Shown: positions 25,660 through 35,778 of the stretch, piece by piece
Position numbering within the stretch: position 1 is the stretch's first letter
Layout: each line of letters opens with the position of its first letter
NCBI RefSeq assembly: GCF_003675895.1
Contig: NZ_ML014780.1
Location: forward strand, 1-55,916
DNA: 55,916 nucleotides
Direction of reading: 5' to 3'
Source: Parashewanella curva
GTDB taxonomy: Bacteria; Pseudomonadota; Gammaproteobacteria; Enterobacterales; Shewanellaceae
The notes under the pieces: model-generated
The model's input: the letters and a program-made list of their open reading frames with translations, nothing else
The model's database searches: none
Told to the model about the DNA's origin: nothing
Program-made: the position numbers and the translations under genes

Positions 25660-26025
25660 TCACTTGATAGGAGAAACAAACCATAATCTGATTTTAACTA
25701 ACATTCGATATAGCCAATTTTGATTCATTTTAAGATAAATGATCTCGAACATTTTCACGCCCAAACTTTGATGTCGTGATAACCGTAATAACAGCATTAA
25801 GGCGTTATGACCGTAGTGCAGTTTATGTTGGTACTTCACCAACATGCCTTCGTTAAGATCATATCCTGCATCTTGATAATACATTAGCTGCTGTTTAGAT
25901 AAGTTTCTGGCATTGATCATTTCTACTTGAAATCCATTAGATTCCAAATCTCGTTTAAGTACGATATTTCGACAAAATGGACAGTCGCCATCGTAGATTA
26001 TTTCCAATTGATCACTTGTAGCCAT
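25660..26025 (-). CDS. DCC-family thiol-disulfide oxidoreductase (DUF393)
   Basis: Protein of 121 aa with the DCC signature near its start: IIYDGDCPFC, with Cys15 and Cys18 as the redox pair, in a thioredoxin-like fold. Later FGHNALMLLLRLS-type and QNWLYRMLVKIR helices fit the family. The start ATG 26025 overlaps the end of the upstream membrane-protein gene by 28 bases, so the two are translated together. DCC proteins often neighbour HTTM-type membrane proteins, as here, and the pair is thought to act on membrane or exported substrates. The real substrate is unknown. Confidence 0.85.
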   Translation of the reverse strand: MATSDQLEIIYDGDCPFCRNIVLKRDLESNGFQVEMINARNLSKQQLMYYQDAGYDLNEGMLVKYQHKLHYGHNALMLLLRLSRHQSLGVKMFEIIYLKMNQNWLYRMLVKIRLWFVSPIK

Positions 26026-26834
26026 GGCGCAACTCTGTGTAATTCGTTGATCCCAATAATAAGGATAGGGTAACAAGCCGTAAAGCTATACAAGAAGGTG
26101 TTTAATCCCATGATGATAGCTATAGAAAGGTGAAAGCTAAATCCTATTAATAGATAGATGGACAGCAATTTGGAAGAGGAAAATAGCACAAGCGGGAAAC
26201 TGGCTTGCCAAGTCATGACAGCAATTGATGCAGTTCTAGATAATTTAACGTGTTGTTTTAAAAGTGATGCGATCCGAGGACGACCAAAACTCTTGGTATT
26301 AAAAATTTGAGCCAGTACATTTTCATGTCTCCAAATAGGGGAGCACCACTTGGCCCAGCCAGAAGCTGTATAAGCAATGACAATTTGAGCGCTTATAAAA
26401 AAAAGTCCGAGACGGTGTAAGTAGGGATGATGTGGCCAAGCTATTAGCATCAAACCAAATATCATTACTGAAGTCATTTGCATTGAACCGTCACGTCCAA
26501 TGGGCATGCGATAGTTGCTAAGTTGATGAATCATAAAGAGCAGACAAAGAGTATTGATAGAAATACTTTGGTTTATAGCTTGATAGATAACAAGCATCGA
26601 TAGCAAAGCTTTTGCTGTCGTTAAAAAACCGAACATCCATGGAAAATTAAAAATGCCATTGAAAAGTGCAAATGCCCAATGAGAAACAGATAACCTTGTT
26701 GTTCGCCAGTCAAGGATTTCACCTTGGACAAATAGTCTTTTACTAACCAGCGTTTCCAGAGAAATCACTAAAGAAGCTAGACCTACCAAAAAGCTAGAAT
26801 ATGCGACAGCGTTAAGTGATATGAAGTCAATCAT
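25998..26834 (-). CDS. HTTM-like multi-pass membrane protein
   Basis: Protein of about 278 aa with six or more membrane helices. The words AYTASGWAKWCSPIW and HQLSNYRMPIGRDGS resemble HTTM (horizontally transferred transmembrane) proteins, the bacterial relatives of vitamin-K-dependent gamma-carboxylase. The start ATG 26834 overlaps the upstream stop (ATGATTGA), typical of translational coupling. Starts at 26873 or 26927 would overlap the upstream gene further. It lies between an anchored frameshifted protein and the DCC oxidoreductase gene, all on the same strand. Whether it carboxylates anything is not known, and the family assignment is by pattern only. Confidence 0.65.
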   Translation of the reverse strand: MIDFISLNAVAYSSFLVGLASLVISLETLVSKRLFVQGEILDWRTTRLSVSHWAFALFNGIFNFPWMFGFLTTAKALLSMLVIYQAINQSISINTLCLLFMIHQLSNYRMPIGRDGSMQMTSVMIFGLMLIAWPHHPYLHRLGLFFISAQIVIAYTASGWAKWCSPIWRHENVLAQIFNTKSFGRPRIASLLKQHVKLSRTASIAVMTWQASFPLVLFSSSKLLSIYLLIGFSFHLSIAIIMGLNTFLYSFTACYPILIIGINELHRVAPWLQVINWK

Positions 26835-27335
26835 ATAGGTTATGCCATTGAGATAAAGCAACCAACTCAACATCGTGTTGTTCGGTAAATCCATTAGTTG
26901 AAATAATAGAAAATTGAATTTTGCCATTGGTTAATTGCTGTTTGGCTTTATTAGTTGTGATATTGAGTAGCGTCAAATAAGCATATGAACCGATCAACAT
27001 TTCATCATTTGATTTTTGAGTATCAAAGGTATCAACGTAAAGCTGACAGAGATCTTGCAGGGCTTTTTTTTCTAATTTACTGGGGTTAAAAAAAAAGCCC
27101 ACCAAGAATTTTCAGTCGTTTGAATGACCGTTTGCCAAGTCTGTGGGCTATGCTGTTGATGGTAAATTAAGCTTTGATCTTTCGTACCTGGTGTAGGACT
27201 AAAAAAAGTCCAAGTGGGTATCAAATAAAAGATATCCAGTGTAAAAAGTTTGGACTTAGGGTGAGGGACAAATTGCCGATGAAGCGTGGCAAATAACCAA
27301 ACAAAAACGATTATGGTGAAAATAGTATTAAGCAA
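26827..27335 (-). pseudogene. membrane-anchored protein split by frameshift at a T9 run
   Basis: The upstream frame (from TTG 27335) begins with a membrane helix (LNTIFTIIVFVWLFATL), contains YLIPTWTFFSPTPG, and ends soon after SWWAFFLTPVN. The downstream frame continues with FFFNPSKLEKKALQDL and runs to 26827. Both overlap at a run of nine A on this strand (27088-27096, nine U in the mRNA). One added base would give a continuous protein of about 168 aa reading WWAFFFNPSKLEK. This may be a sequencing or true mutation, or programmed transcriptional slippage. The TTG start lies one base after the upstream stop. The family is unknown; the membrane anchor and gene order suggest a partner of the HTTM-like/DCC pair. 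Confidence 0.6.
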
Positions 27336-27336
27336 T

Positions 27337-27540
27337 TTAACGCTGCATGATATTGAGCAGTTCTTCTACTGTCGCTTCAGCCGTATTTTTTAAAGAATGT
27401 CTTTGGGATTCATTTAACTTACGATTCGACGCTGCTGCAGCACCATGAGTAAAAACGGTAGGCCAAACTTTATCGGTTGGGGTTGAACTCGACTCATTTA
27501 CAAGTTTGTTTAGCTGTTTTGCGGTGGTTGAATCTAACAT
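27337..27540 (-). CDS. small hypothetical protein heading the HTTM-like/DCC operon
   Basis: Protein of 67 aa (MLDSTTAKQLNKLVNESSS...), predicted soluble, with two helices and a central AAAA-containing stretch. No family is recognised. It is the first gene of a tightly spaced minus-strand group that continues with the anchored protein, the HTTM-like protein and the DCC oxidoreductase. An ATG at 27600 would extend it by 20 residues. The start at 27540 keeps the Ser/Thr-rich beginning. Confidence 0.5.
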   Translation of the reverse strand: MLDSTTAKQLNKLVNESSSTPTDKVWPTVFTHGAAAASNRKLNESQRHSLKNTAEATVEELLNIMQR

Positions 27541-27752
27541 TAACACTGTTCCTGTAGTTCGATAACCGTATAAATTTATCAAATGCAAGTAGCTTAACAC
27601 AGGATATGTGAATGAAATTTAATCTCTAAATTCAATAGCTAAATGGACGGTTAATGATATAAAACAACAATTTCAGCTCCAATTACGCCTAAAACCTTAA
27701 AATATGCTACTATTCACCGCAATTTTTATCGATAAACAATGAGTAAAACATT

Positions 27753-28370
27753 ATGTCTGATACATACAGCACTATTGAACAGCGTGTAAGCTACGGTATT
27801 GGCTTACAAATGGGTCAACAACTTGCCTCTAACCCATTTGAAGGTCTAGATATTTCAGCGGTTCAAGCTGGTTTAGCGACTTCTTTCAAAAGCGAGCCAA
27901 GTGCAGTATCTCAAGAAGATCTAGAAGCGGCATTCAACGAAATCAACAAGCGCATGCAAGCTGCTCAAGAAAAAGCTTCTGAAGCCGCTATCGCAGAAGG
28001 TAAAGCGTTCTTAGATGACAACGCTAAGCGTGAAGAAGTAACTGTGACTGATTCAGGTCTACAGTACGAAGTGCTTAAGCAAGGTGAAGGTGAAAAACCA
28101 ACAGTTGATTCAACTGTACGTACTCACTACCACGGTACTTTTATCAACGGTGAGGTATTCGATAGCTCGGTACTACGTGATCAACCAGCTGAATTCCCAG
28201 TTTCTGGTGTTATCGCAGGTTGGACTGAAGCACTACAACTAATGCCTGTTGGGACTAAGCTAAAATTATTCGTACCTTCACACCTAGCATACGGTGAGCA
28301 AGGCGCGGGTGGTTCAATTCCTCCTCACAGCACTTTGATCTTTGAAGTTGAGCTATTAGACATTATTTAA
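27753..28370 (+). CDS. fklB: FKBP-type peptidyl-prolyl isomerase
   Basis: Protein of 205 aa, the length of E. coli FklB (206). The N-terminal helical dimerisation region (about 1-90, SYGIGLQMGQQLAS) is followed by an FKBP domain with TVRTHYHGTFINGEVFDSS, PVSGVIAGWTEALQLM and AYGEQGAGGSIPPHSTLIF. FKBP enzymes isomerise Xaa-Pro bonds and assist folding. There is no signal peptide, so it acts in the cytosol. It has its own terminator and precedes dapB on the same strand. Confidence 0.95.
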   Translation: MSDTYSTIEQRVSYGIGLQMGQQLASNPFEGLDISAVQAGLATSFKSEPSAVSQEDLEAAFNEINKRMQAAQEKASEAAIAEGKAFLDDNAKREEVTVTDSGLQYEVLKQGEGEKPTVDSTVRTHYHGTFINGEVFDSSVLRDQPAEFPVSGVIAGWTEALQLMPVGTKLKLFVPSHLAYGEQGAGGSIPPHSTLIFEVELLDII

Positions 28371-28399
28371 TGCAAGTTTGACGCTGATCAGTTAATGTA

Positions 28400-29273
<874 letters not shown>

Positions 29274-29283
29274 TCTTTTTAGA

Positions 29284-29430
29284 CTAAATCCAATTGAGTT
29301 TGCTGCTGATGATCACGCCAGCAAAGTACAATTCAAACAGCATATAAAATACGAATAGCCATGAGCCTCGTATAAAGGATCGAAAACCAAGAATTAAGAT
29401 AAATAGAAGTACTAAGGTTGGGATTAACAT
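29284..29430 (-). CDS. 48-aa small hydrophobic membrane protein
   Basis: An ATG at 29430 opens a 48-codon ORF, LIPTLVLLFILILGFRSFI then GSWLFVFYMLFELYFAGVII, ending at 29284. It forms two hydrophobic segments with a short RSFIRG loop, as in small two-helix membrane proteins. The ribosome site is weak. It lies between dapB and the DUF3581 gene on the opposite strand. No family is recognised. The clear hydrophobic pattern is the main evidence that it is real. Confidence 0.4.
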   Translation of the reverse strand: MLIPTLVLLFILILGFRSFIRGSWLFVFYMLFELYFAGVIISSKLNWI

Positions 29431-29611
29431 AACAAATCCATAAATTTTTATATTCCTTTAACTGTCTGACAAACCAACCTTTTTAGATATAGCACACCAA
29501 TTCAACCTGTCAAAAGCTAACTCATCGGGTGAGTTAAATTTAAAAAATCATATAAACTGATCGCTTGTTTTGAGTAAAAATTCCATATATTGGGAGTGAG
29601 TGTCCAGCCTT

Positions 29612-30316
29612 ATGTATTTAGAGTCATACTTTTCTAAAAACGATAACTTGATTACTGTTTCAGCAGAGCAAGCGAGTGTATTTGCAAAAAAAGTGGCTGG
29701 GGATGTCAATCCAATCCATGATGTCGATGCCAAACGTTTTTGTGTGCCCGGTGATTTATTATTCGCTTTGGTATTAGAAGAATACGGCTTGAGCAGCTCA
29801 ATGGAATTTAAGTTTCGGGGAATGGTTGGTGATGGTGTAGATCTCGTATTCCCTAATGCTCAACAAGATGTCTTAGAGATCAAAGACACTAAAGATAAAA
29901 CTTACCTATCAGCGCAAAGTGCTGGCGTAATTTGTCAAGATAAAGCCAAGATTGAGGCTTTTGTTCGCACGTATGTTTCTTTCTCAGGACTTAACTTTAC
30001 TCACGCGTTATTGCCATTGATGGAAAAACATCAAGTGATGGTGAACCCTGCTAGACCTTTGGTAATGTACGAAAGCATGTCATTTGAGCTTCATAGTTTT
30101 GATTTTGACAGCGTGGAACTTGAATTGAGTGAGCATGAATTACTCATCGATGGTAAGCGTGGCAATGTTACTCTTAATTTTGAGTTTTACAGCCATGGTA
30201 AGCAAATCGGTACGGGTAAGAAAACACTTGTGATGAGTGGTCTTCGTGAATACCAAGAAGAAGCCATTGCAGGTATGCGTGAGCTGTACGAATCTCGTAA
30301 ACTTAAGTTTGCATAA
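29612..30316 (+). CDS. DUF3581 family protein, hotdog-like
   Basis: Protein of 234 aa. The N-terminal stretch SAEQASVFAKKVAGDVNPIHDVDAKRF and CVPGDLLFALVL resembles MaoC-type hotdog folds, where NPIH marks the hydratase motif. The rest (YVSFSGLNFTHALLPLMEK, VTLNFEFYSHGKQI) fits the DUF3581 family of Shewanella and Vibrio relatives. The catalytic Asp/His pair of true hydratases may be degenerate. Start ATG 29612 matches family N-termini; a GTG at 29600 is possible. The gene stands alone. Function is unknown; a role in fatty-acid or lipid metabolism is inference from the fold. Confidence 0.75.
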   Translation: MYLESYFSKNDNLITVSAEQASVFAKKVAGDVNPIHDVDAKRFCVPGDLLFALVLEEYGLSSSMEFKFRGMVGDGVDLVFPNAQQDVLEIKDTKDKTYLSAQSAGVICQDKAKIEAFVRTYVSFSGLNFTHALLPLMEKHQVMVNPARPLVMYESMSFELHSFDFDSVELELSEHELLIDGKRGNVTLNFEFYSHGKQIGTGKKTLVMSGLREYQEEAIAGMRELYESRKLKFA

Positions 30317-30393
30317 TAGGCTGACAATCATTTTTGTTTAATTTTCGTTTTCCTTAAACTTCGCGAAAATTGGTATAACCCCAGAGAAAGATT

Positions 30394-31890
30394 TTATTCA
30401 GCTTTGGGGTGTACTATATCTCGAATCATCATTTTCATTTCCACAGGAACAGGATTTTCAACACGAACGGCAATATCGTAAGGTGAGAGACCGGAAGCAT
30501 CTTTTGTCTTTAATAGCGCTGCGGCTTCAGTGTTAGGAAGCGTTTTTATTTTGCCCATTAACATTGAGAATACAGCTTGATTATCAGAGTTCATTGCAGA
30601 GCATAAAGGGGAGTAAATTTGATTATTCCACCTAAAATCTGCGCCATTTTCTAATAGAAATTGAGCTTGATTAAACCCACCAATTTTCAGTTCTGTGGCA
30701 TAATACAAAGCACTTTTTTTGCTTCGATCAACCATGCTTAGGGTATGTTGTAAAGGTAACTGAGCATTCGTTACAGATCTTGTTAGCGCTCCTTCCTTAG
30801 GAAAAAGTTCTTTTTTCAATTGACTTAAGACATTGGTGAACAATGAAAGATTACTCGTTTGTACTGCTCTTGAAAGTAAGCTGCAGTCATCTTGATCTTT
30901 TATATTTACTACTGCACTACCTTTGGAGATCATTAATCGTGCATTGGCGATTTGTCTATTAGCAATGGCCTTGAAAATCACTGCAATGCCGTCGCTTCCT
31001 GTCAAGTTTACATCTGAACCTACAGAAATAAGTTGTCTTGTAATTTCTTCAGGTACATAACTGGTTTCAACTGAAATAGATAAGGGAGTATCACCATTCA
31101 CATCTTTTTTATTTAAGTCAATTCCTTTCTGTGTACAAAGCATCTCAACAATCTCTACATGTCCATATCGTGCCGCTAGCCAAAGAGGAGAACACTGTTC
31201 ATTACCTTCTGCTTTATCTAATATTTTTTTACAGTATGGCAATAAAACTAACAGGCTCTGAAACTGTCCATTTTGACATACGACCTGAAGGACATTTTGA
31301 TGATCAACAGGTTCTATAGCTTCTGGAGATGCACCTCTTAGCAGAGTGAGTTCAACAAGATCTGGCCAATCTTGATTTCTAACTAACGTGTGTAAAATTT
31401 CCCCTGCGAATTGTGGCGAAAACTTATGATGACAATTTTCAAGTAAAGTTTTAAAGACAAGATATTGCCCTTGTCGAGCCGCGAGGTGAAACACATTAGC
31501 ATAAGTTCCGTTTATATAACTGAGATCGACTCCAGACTTAACTGCGCTAGCTATCTGGTCTAAATCGCCTTTTGTGCACCAATGCTGCATCTTTTCTCCA
31601 CTATTCATAAAATCGCGGATTTGATCAGCTAAGCCTTCAATAATCCCTTGTCTTACATTAGGGATGGATACGAATCCTAATGACTTCTCTACTTGCCATG
31701 TTTTATTGCTTCTAGAGCAAGTGAACATGAGCTGTGTTGTTTGAGTTCTATTAGGGAATGTAATGCTCAACTGTAATTGATGTCGTTCAAGTCTATTAGA
31801 AGCCATTGTTGTAATAGCTTCAGTGGTCAAGTGTAGCTTGCCGTTAGTGGAAATACTTGCTTGGTAAGTAGGAATTGTATTTGAAAGCAT
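30394..31890 (-). CDS. ankyrin repeat protein, 498 aa
   Basis: The first 110 residues are beta-rich and unassigned (QLQLSITFPNRTQTTQLMF). Ankyrin repeats then run from about 115 to the C-terminus: NVFHLAARQGQYLVFKTLL, SPLWLAARYGHVEIVEML, TPLSISVETSYVPEEI, SDGIAVIFKAIANRQI, SALYYATELKIGGFN and others. It ends with the repeat LSPYDIAVRVENPVP. No signal peptide is seen. The architecture (non-repeat head, long ankyrin array) is similar to the effector-like protein at 3717 but there is no close sequence identity. It is a single gene between DUF3581 and the SMC operon. Binding partner unknown. Confidence 0.85.
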   Translation of the reverse strand: MLSNTIPTYQASISTNGKLHLTTEAITTMASNRLERHQLQLSITFPNRTQTTQLMFTCSRSNKTWQVEKSLGFVSIPNVRQGIIEGLADQIRDFMNSGEKMQHWCTKGDLDQIASAVKSGVDLSYINGTYANVFHLAARQGQYLVFKTLLENCHHKFSPQFAGEILHTLVRNQDWPDLVELTLLRGASPEAIEPVDHQNVLQVVCQNGQFQSLLVLLPYCKKILDKAEGNEQCSPLWLAARYGHVEIVEMLCTQKGIDLNKKDVNGDTPLSISVETSYVPEEITRQLISVGSDVNLTGSDGIAVIFKAIANRQIANARLMISKGSAVVNIKDQDDCSLLSRAVQTSNLSLFTNVLSQLKKELFPKEGALTRSVTNAQLPLQHTLSMVDRSKKSALYYATELKIGGFNQAQFLLENGADFRWNNQIYSPLCSAMNSDNQAVFSMLMGKIKTLPNTEAAALLKTKDASGLSPYDIAVRVENPVPVEMKMMIRDIVHPKAE

Positions 31891-32103
31891 AGAGTGCAGA
31901 GCTGAGCTTAAACTAATTGATTATGCTAATTTTTAACGTTCTGAAACAAGTTAATAATCATTAACGTTAATAGTCATAGCGATGCGTTATTTTTCAGCCA
32001 TATAACCTCTACAGAGCAATCAAAGATTGCATCTGAAAAAATAATTCAGGTATGCTTGACTATTCTTGTAAAAAAGCCCGCCATAAACCGCAAAAGGAAC
32101 AGC

Positions 32104-35100
32104 ATGTCTAGCTTGATTCGTATCGTGTTGATCAACACACATTTACCCGGAGTTGTAGAATTAGAATTGGATGGTCACACCAATATTTGTGGCACCAACG
32201 CCTCGGGTAAAACCACGCTACAACGACTGGTGCCAGTATTTTATGGTGAATACCCTAGTCGTGTTGTTCCCTCTACCCGTGATAGTTTTGAGCGCTGGTA
32301 CTTACCACACGATCAAAGTTTTATTATTTACGAATACCGTAAGAGTGACGAACGCTTATACCAAGCGGTATTGTCATCTGCTGGCGATGGTAAAGGTGTC
32401 AATTATCGTTTTGTAGGAAAAGGCTTTGAGCTGGATGATTACATAAAGCAGCGTAATGGCGACACTGTTATTTTTCATACCACGGCAGAGTTGGGTCGGC
32501 AGTTTAAAAAAGAAGGTGTGAGTACCACTAAGCATCTTAATACCAGAGAATTTAGAGCCGTGATCCAGCATGATAGCAGCTTATTGAATGTCGGCAGCAA
32601 CCGCAGTGAGCTTCGAAGTTATGCCAACCAGTTCTCGCTTTGTGAGCCTGAGCACAGCATTCGTCATATCGAAAAACTCGCCAAAGCGGTTCACTCCAAA
32701 GAAGGCAAAATGGAAACTATTAAGTCCATGATTGCCGCGATTTTAGAGGAAGATGGCGTTAATCCTCCGAGCTCTCGCATCAACCTGCAACATGTAGAAG
32801 CGTGGATCAATGAAAGCCAGCTAGTAAAGGGTTTTGAGCAACTCCGCCCAGAATATCAAAAATTAGAGCAAGAATTTAATAAATTACAAAGTGTTGAATT
32901 GCGTTTAGGCAGTCTGTCTCGTGGGTATAAGAATGACGAATCGCTAGAAATCCAACGAAAAGAAGCAGCCGAAACCGATGCCAAAGAAACTGGCTTAAAG
33001 CTCAAAATGCTGGAAGAGCAGTGGCGGTTACAGCGTGACGAGTTGAATCAAGAGCTTTCTGCGGCAAAAGGTGATTTACATAAATGCGAGCAAGACCTCA
33101 CAGAAATCGAGCAACAGTACGATGCGTATATGGATGCCGATATCGAACAAGCTAAATTGGATTTGGGACAGTTACCTAGTTGGAAAACCGATCTTGATAA
33201 CCTCAGAGAGCGCCATAAGCTGCAAACTGAAAAACATCAGGATATCGAATCGGCTTACAATGAACGCCGCAGCAAAATTGGTGAGCAACTACAACGCGAT
33301 TTAGACAAACTTCATCAACAACTTGAGCAACAACGCGAACAAAAAGAGCAACAACGTGATAGCGCAAGGCAAGATATTGAAGCCCTGAAAGAAAAAGCGC
33401 GTCAGCAAATGACAAAACTTAAAGATGAATTTAGTCAGCAACAAAACCAATATCGAGTTCAGCAAGCTGAGCTAAAAGTGCAATTATCTAACGTTACTTA
33501 TAATGAAGATGAAAAGCGTAGCCTCGCGATTTTTGATGAGCGCATCCAAAATGCCAGAGAGCATGAGCAAAACTGTAATCAACAACTTGAACGTTTAACC
33601 AATGAAGAACGTAAGCTAAGGGCACAGCGTGAGCAAGCCAATGATGCTCTTCGAAGTGCGGCAAAACGTGTAACCGATCGTCAAGCAGAACTTGATGAAA
33701 TAGAGCAAATCCTATATCCGCAATCTCATACGTTGTTGGAGTTCCTACGCAAAGAATCTGAAGGGTGGGAGCAGAACTTAGGTAAAGTGATCGCGCCTGA
33801 GTTGTTGCATCGTACCGATCTTCATCCAACTGTGGCCAAACAAGACACCAATGCCATCTTCGGAGTGCAATTGGATTTAGCATCAGTCGATGTGCCTGAG
33901 TACGCGGCTTCTGAACAAGCATTAAGACAGAGGCTCGCAAAAGCAGAAGAAGCTTTAGAGTTATCGCAAAGTCATCAGCAAGAAGCTGAAGCTCAGCTAG
34001 TTGTAATCAACGAAAAGCTCGATAGCCTCAATAAAGAGCTAACCATGGCCCGTACTTCATATGGTAATAGCCGTGATGATTTGCAAAGACTATTTGAAGA
34101 TAAGGCAACTGAGCAGCAGAAAATAAATAAAGCATTGACTGAGCGTAAAGCTGAAGCACAAAAGCAGCTTACTCAATTAGATAACGATCTCAAACGCTTG
34201 CAGCAACAACATCAAGCTTTGATCGAAGAACATCAAGAGCAAGCTCGTGATGCCGAAATGGAACAAAAAGCACATTGGCAGGAAGTGATTGGTGCAATAG
34301 AGGCACAATTAACTCAAATCAAAGTGAATATTGATGAGCGTAAAGCTAACGCCAAAGCAGAACAGAAAGCCTGTCAGCAATGGTATAAAGATGAACTGCA
34401 ATCTCGTGGTATCGACGAGTCAGCCATTATAAAACTTAAACAGCAAATCACTGCACTTGAAGATAAGCTAGCGACAACAGAGCAACGTCGCGGTGAAGTG
34501 CTGAAATTTGACGACTGGTATCAACGTGATTGGATGCTCAGAAAACCGAGTCTGCAAACTCAGTTATCAGAGTTAAAACAAGCCACAACGGATTTAACCA
34601 AGCAGTTAGCGCAAGAAAGCAACCGCGTAAAAGCAGAGCGTGAAGCACTAGATAAAATTAAAAAATCGGCGGAGGCGGTGCAAGTCGAAACCTCTGAAAA
34701 CCTTACAAGGTTACGTGAACTTATACGTAAGCTTGGTGAGTTGAAATTAGCGTCTAATGATGAGGAGGTTCTTGGCAGTCTGGCTGAGCGTTTGCGTTTA
34801 GGAAGTGAAGGTTTATTGCAAAGAGAGCAGTTGCTTAGTTCAGTAAAACAATACGTTGAGCATTTTGATTCAGTGATTGCGAGCAAATCAGGCTCCCGCT
34901 TCGCTGAAATCTGGGAAAAATCACGTGAAGAGTCAAGCCAATTGAACGATAAAGGCATTCGCGTACTAGATTATCGTAAACTTGTGCCTAAGCTTGATAA
35001 CCTACTTAACGTGATTGTATCGCAGCAATTTAGAGCAATCCAAGAGCAAGGACGAATCTTTGGTATCGACCTTACCGCTTACTATGATGTGCTTGCTGAT

Positions 35101-35778
35101 ATCGACCGCCGTATTGCATCTCAAAGTGCCCGAATTACTCGAGAAGTGGGTGAAGAATTGTTCCTTGATGGTGTGTCTGAATCAGCGGTTAAAATTCGCT
35201 CACGTATTTCAGAATTAGAGTTTTGGCCTGAGCTTCAACGTTTTGTAAAAGCCTTTGATACTTGGAAATCCTCAGGGTTTGATGGCTTGCCAGATGAAGA
35301 TTACATTCTAAGTATGCGCCGAGCATTAGACATTATTGGCCGAGCGGCGTTAGCTGGTGGTATTTCTAAACTACTAGAAATTGAATTACGCCTAAAAGAA
35401 GGCAATTCAGATCTAGTGATTCGTACCGACAGACAGTTAAATGAATCTTCCAGTCACGGCATGGCCTATCTTATCTTATGTAAGTTCTTACTCGCCTTTA
35501 CCCGTTTGTTACGTGGTCGAGCACAAGTAACCATTCATTGGCCAATCGATGAATTAGGGACGCTACACCATAATAACGTTAAAAAAATCTTTGATTCCTG
35601 TGAAAACAACCAAATTTCAGTGCTGGGTGCGTTTCCGAATCCAGAGTCTGAAGTCTTAAGCTTGTTTAAAAATCGCTACATCATTAATAAGCAAACTAAG
35701 AAACTACAAGTGGTTAAGCCAAAATCCAATCCTATCGCTGAAAAGCTTAAAGCTCGCATGACTCAGGAGATTGCATAA
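32104..35778 (+). CDS. SMC-like ATPase, DUF3584 family (MukB/JetC-type)
   Basis: Protein of 1224 aa. Walker A GTNASGKT is at residues 30-37. The YLP motif that marks the DUF3584 family is at 66-68 (RWYLPHDQ). Very long Gln/Glu/Lys-rich coiled coils follow, interrupted by a hinge-like block around 530-620. The C-terminus has a signature-type SSHGMAYLILCKFLLAF and a Walker B strand WPIDELGTL. This is the plan of SMC-family DNA-loop-extruding ATPases. ATG 32104 is preceded by AAAGGA. The next gene starts in the stop codon (TAATG), so the operon is translationally coupled. It could organise the chromosome (MksB-like) or defend against plasmids (Wadjet JetC-like). Confidence 0.9.
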   Translation: MSSLIRIVLINTHLPGVVELELDGHTNICGTNASGKTTLQRLVPVFYGEYPSRVVPSTRDSFERWYLPHDQSFIIYEYRKSDERLYQAVLSSAGDGKGVNYRFVGKGFELDDYIKQRNGDTVIFHTTAELGRQFKKEGVSTTKHLNTREFRAVIQHDSSLLNVGSNRSELRSYANQFSLCEPEHSIRHIEKLAKAVHSKEGKMETIKSMIAAILEEDGVNPPSSRINLQHVEAWINESQLVKGFEQLRPEYQKLEQEFNKLQSVELRLGSLSRGYKNDESLEIQRKEAAETDAKETGLKLKMLEEQWRLQRDELNQELSAAKGDLHKCEQDLTEIEQQYDAYMDADIEQAKLDLGQLPSWKTDLDNLRERHKLQTEKHQDIESAYNERRSKIGEQLQRDLDKLHQQLEQQREQKEQQRDSARQDIEALKEKARQQMTKLKDEFSQQQNQYRVQQAELKVQLSNVTYNEDEKRSLAIFDERIQNAREHEQNCNQQLERLTNEERKLRAQREQANDALRSAAKRVTDRQAELDEIEQILYPQSHTLLEFLRKESEGWEQNLGKVIAPELLHRTDLHPTVAKQDTNAIFGVQLDLASVDVPEYAASEQALRQRLAKAEEALELSQSHQQEAEAQLVVINEKLDSLNKELTMARTSYGNSRDDLQRLFEDKATEQQKINKALTERKAEAQKQLTQLDNDLKRLQQQHQALIEEHQEQARDAEMEQKAHWQEVIGAIEAQLTQIKVNIDERKANAKAEQKACQQWYKDELQSRGIDESAIIKLKQQITALEDKLATTEQRRGEVLKFDDWYQRDWMLRKPSLQTQLSELKQATTDLTKQLAQESNRVKAEREALDKIKKSAEAVQVETSENLTRLRELIRKLGELKLASNDEEVLGSLAERLRLGSEGLLQREQLLSSVKQYVEHFDSVIASKSGSRFAEIWEKSREESSQLNDKGIRVLDYRKLVPKLDNLLNVIVSQQFRAIQEQGRIFGIDLTAYYDVLADIDRRIASQSARITREVGEELFLDGVSESAVKIRSRISELEFWPELQRFVKAFDTWKSSGFDGLPDEDYILSMRRALDIIGRAALAGGISKLLEIELRLKEGNSDLVIRTDRQLNESSSHGMAYLILCKFLLAFTRLLRGRAQVTIHWPIDELGTLHHNNVKKIFDSCENNQISVLGAFPNPESEVLSLFKNRYIINKQTKKLQVVKPKSNPIAEKLKARMTQEIA

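Noticed and set aside
33494-33940. 148-codon antisense ORF within the SMC coiled coil
   Set aside because: Arises from the biased codon use of a Gln/Glu-rich coiled coil; no ribosome site or recognisable product.
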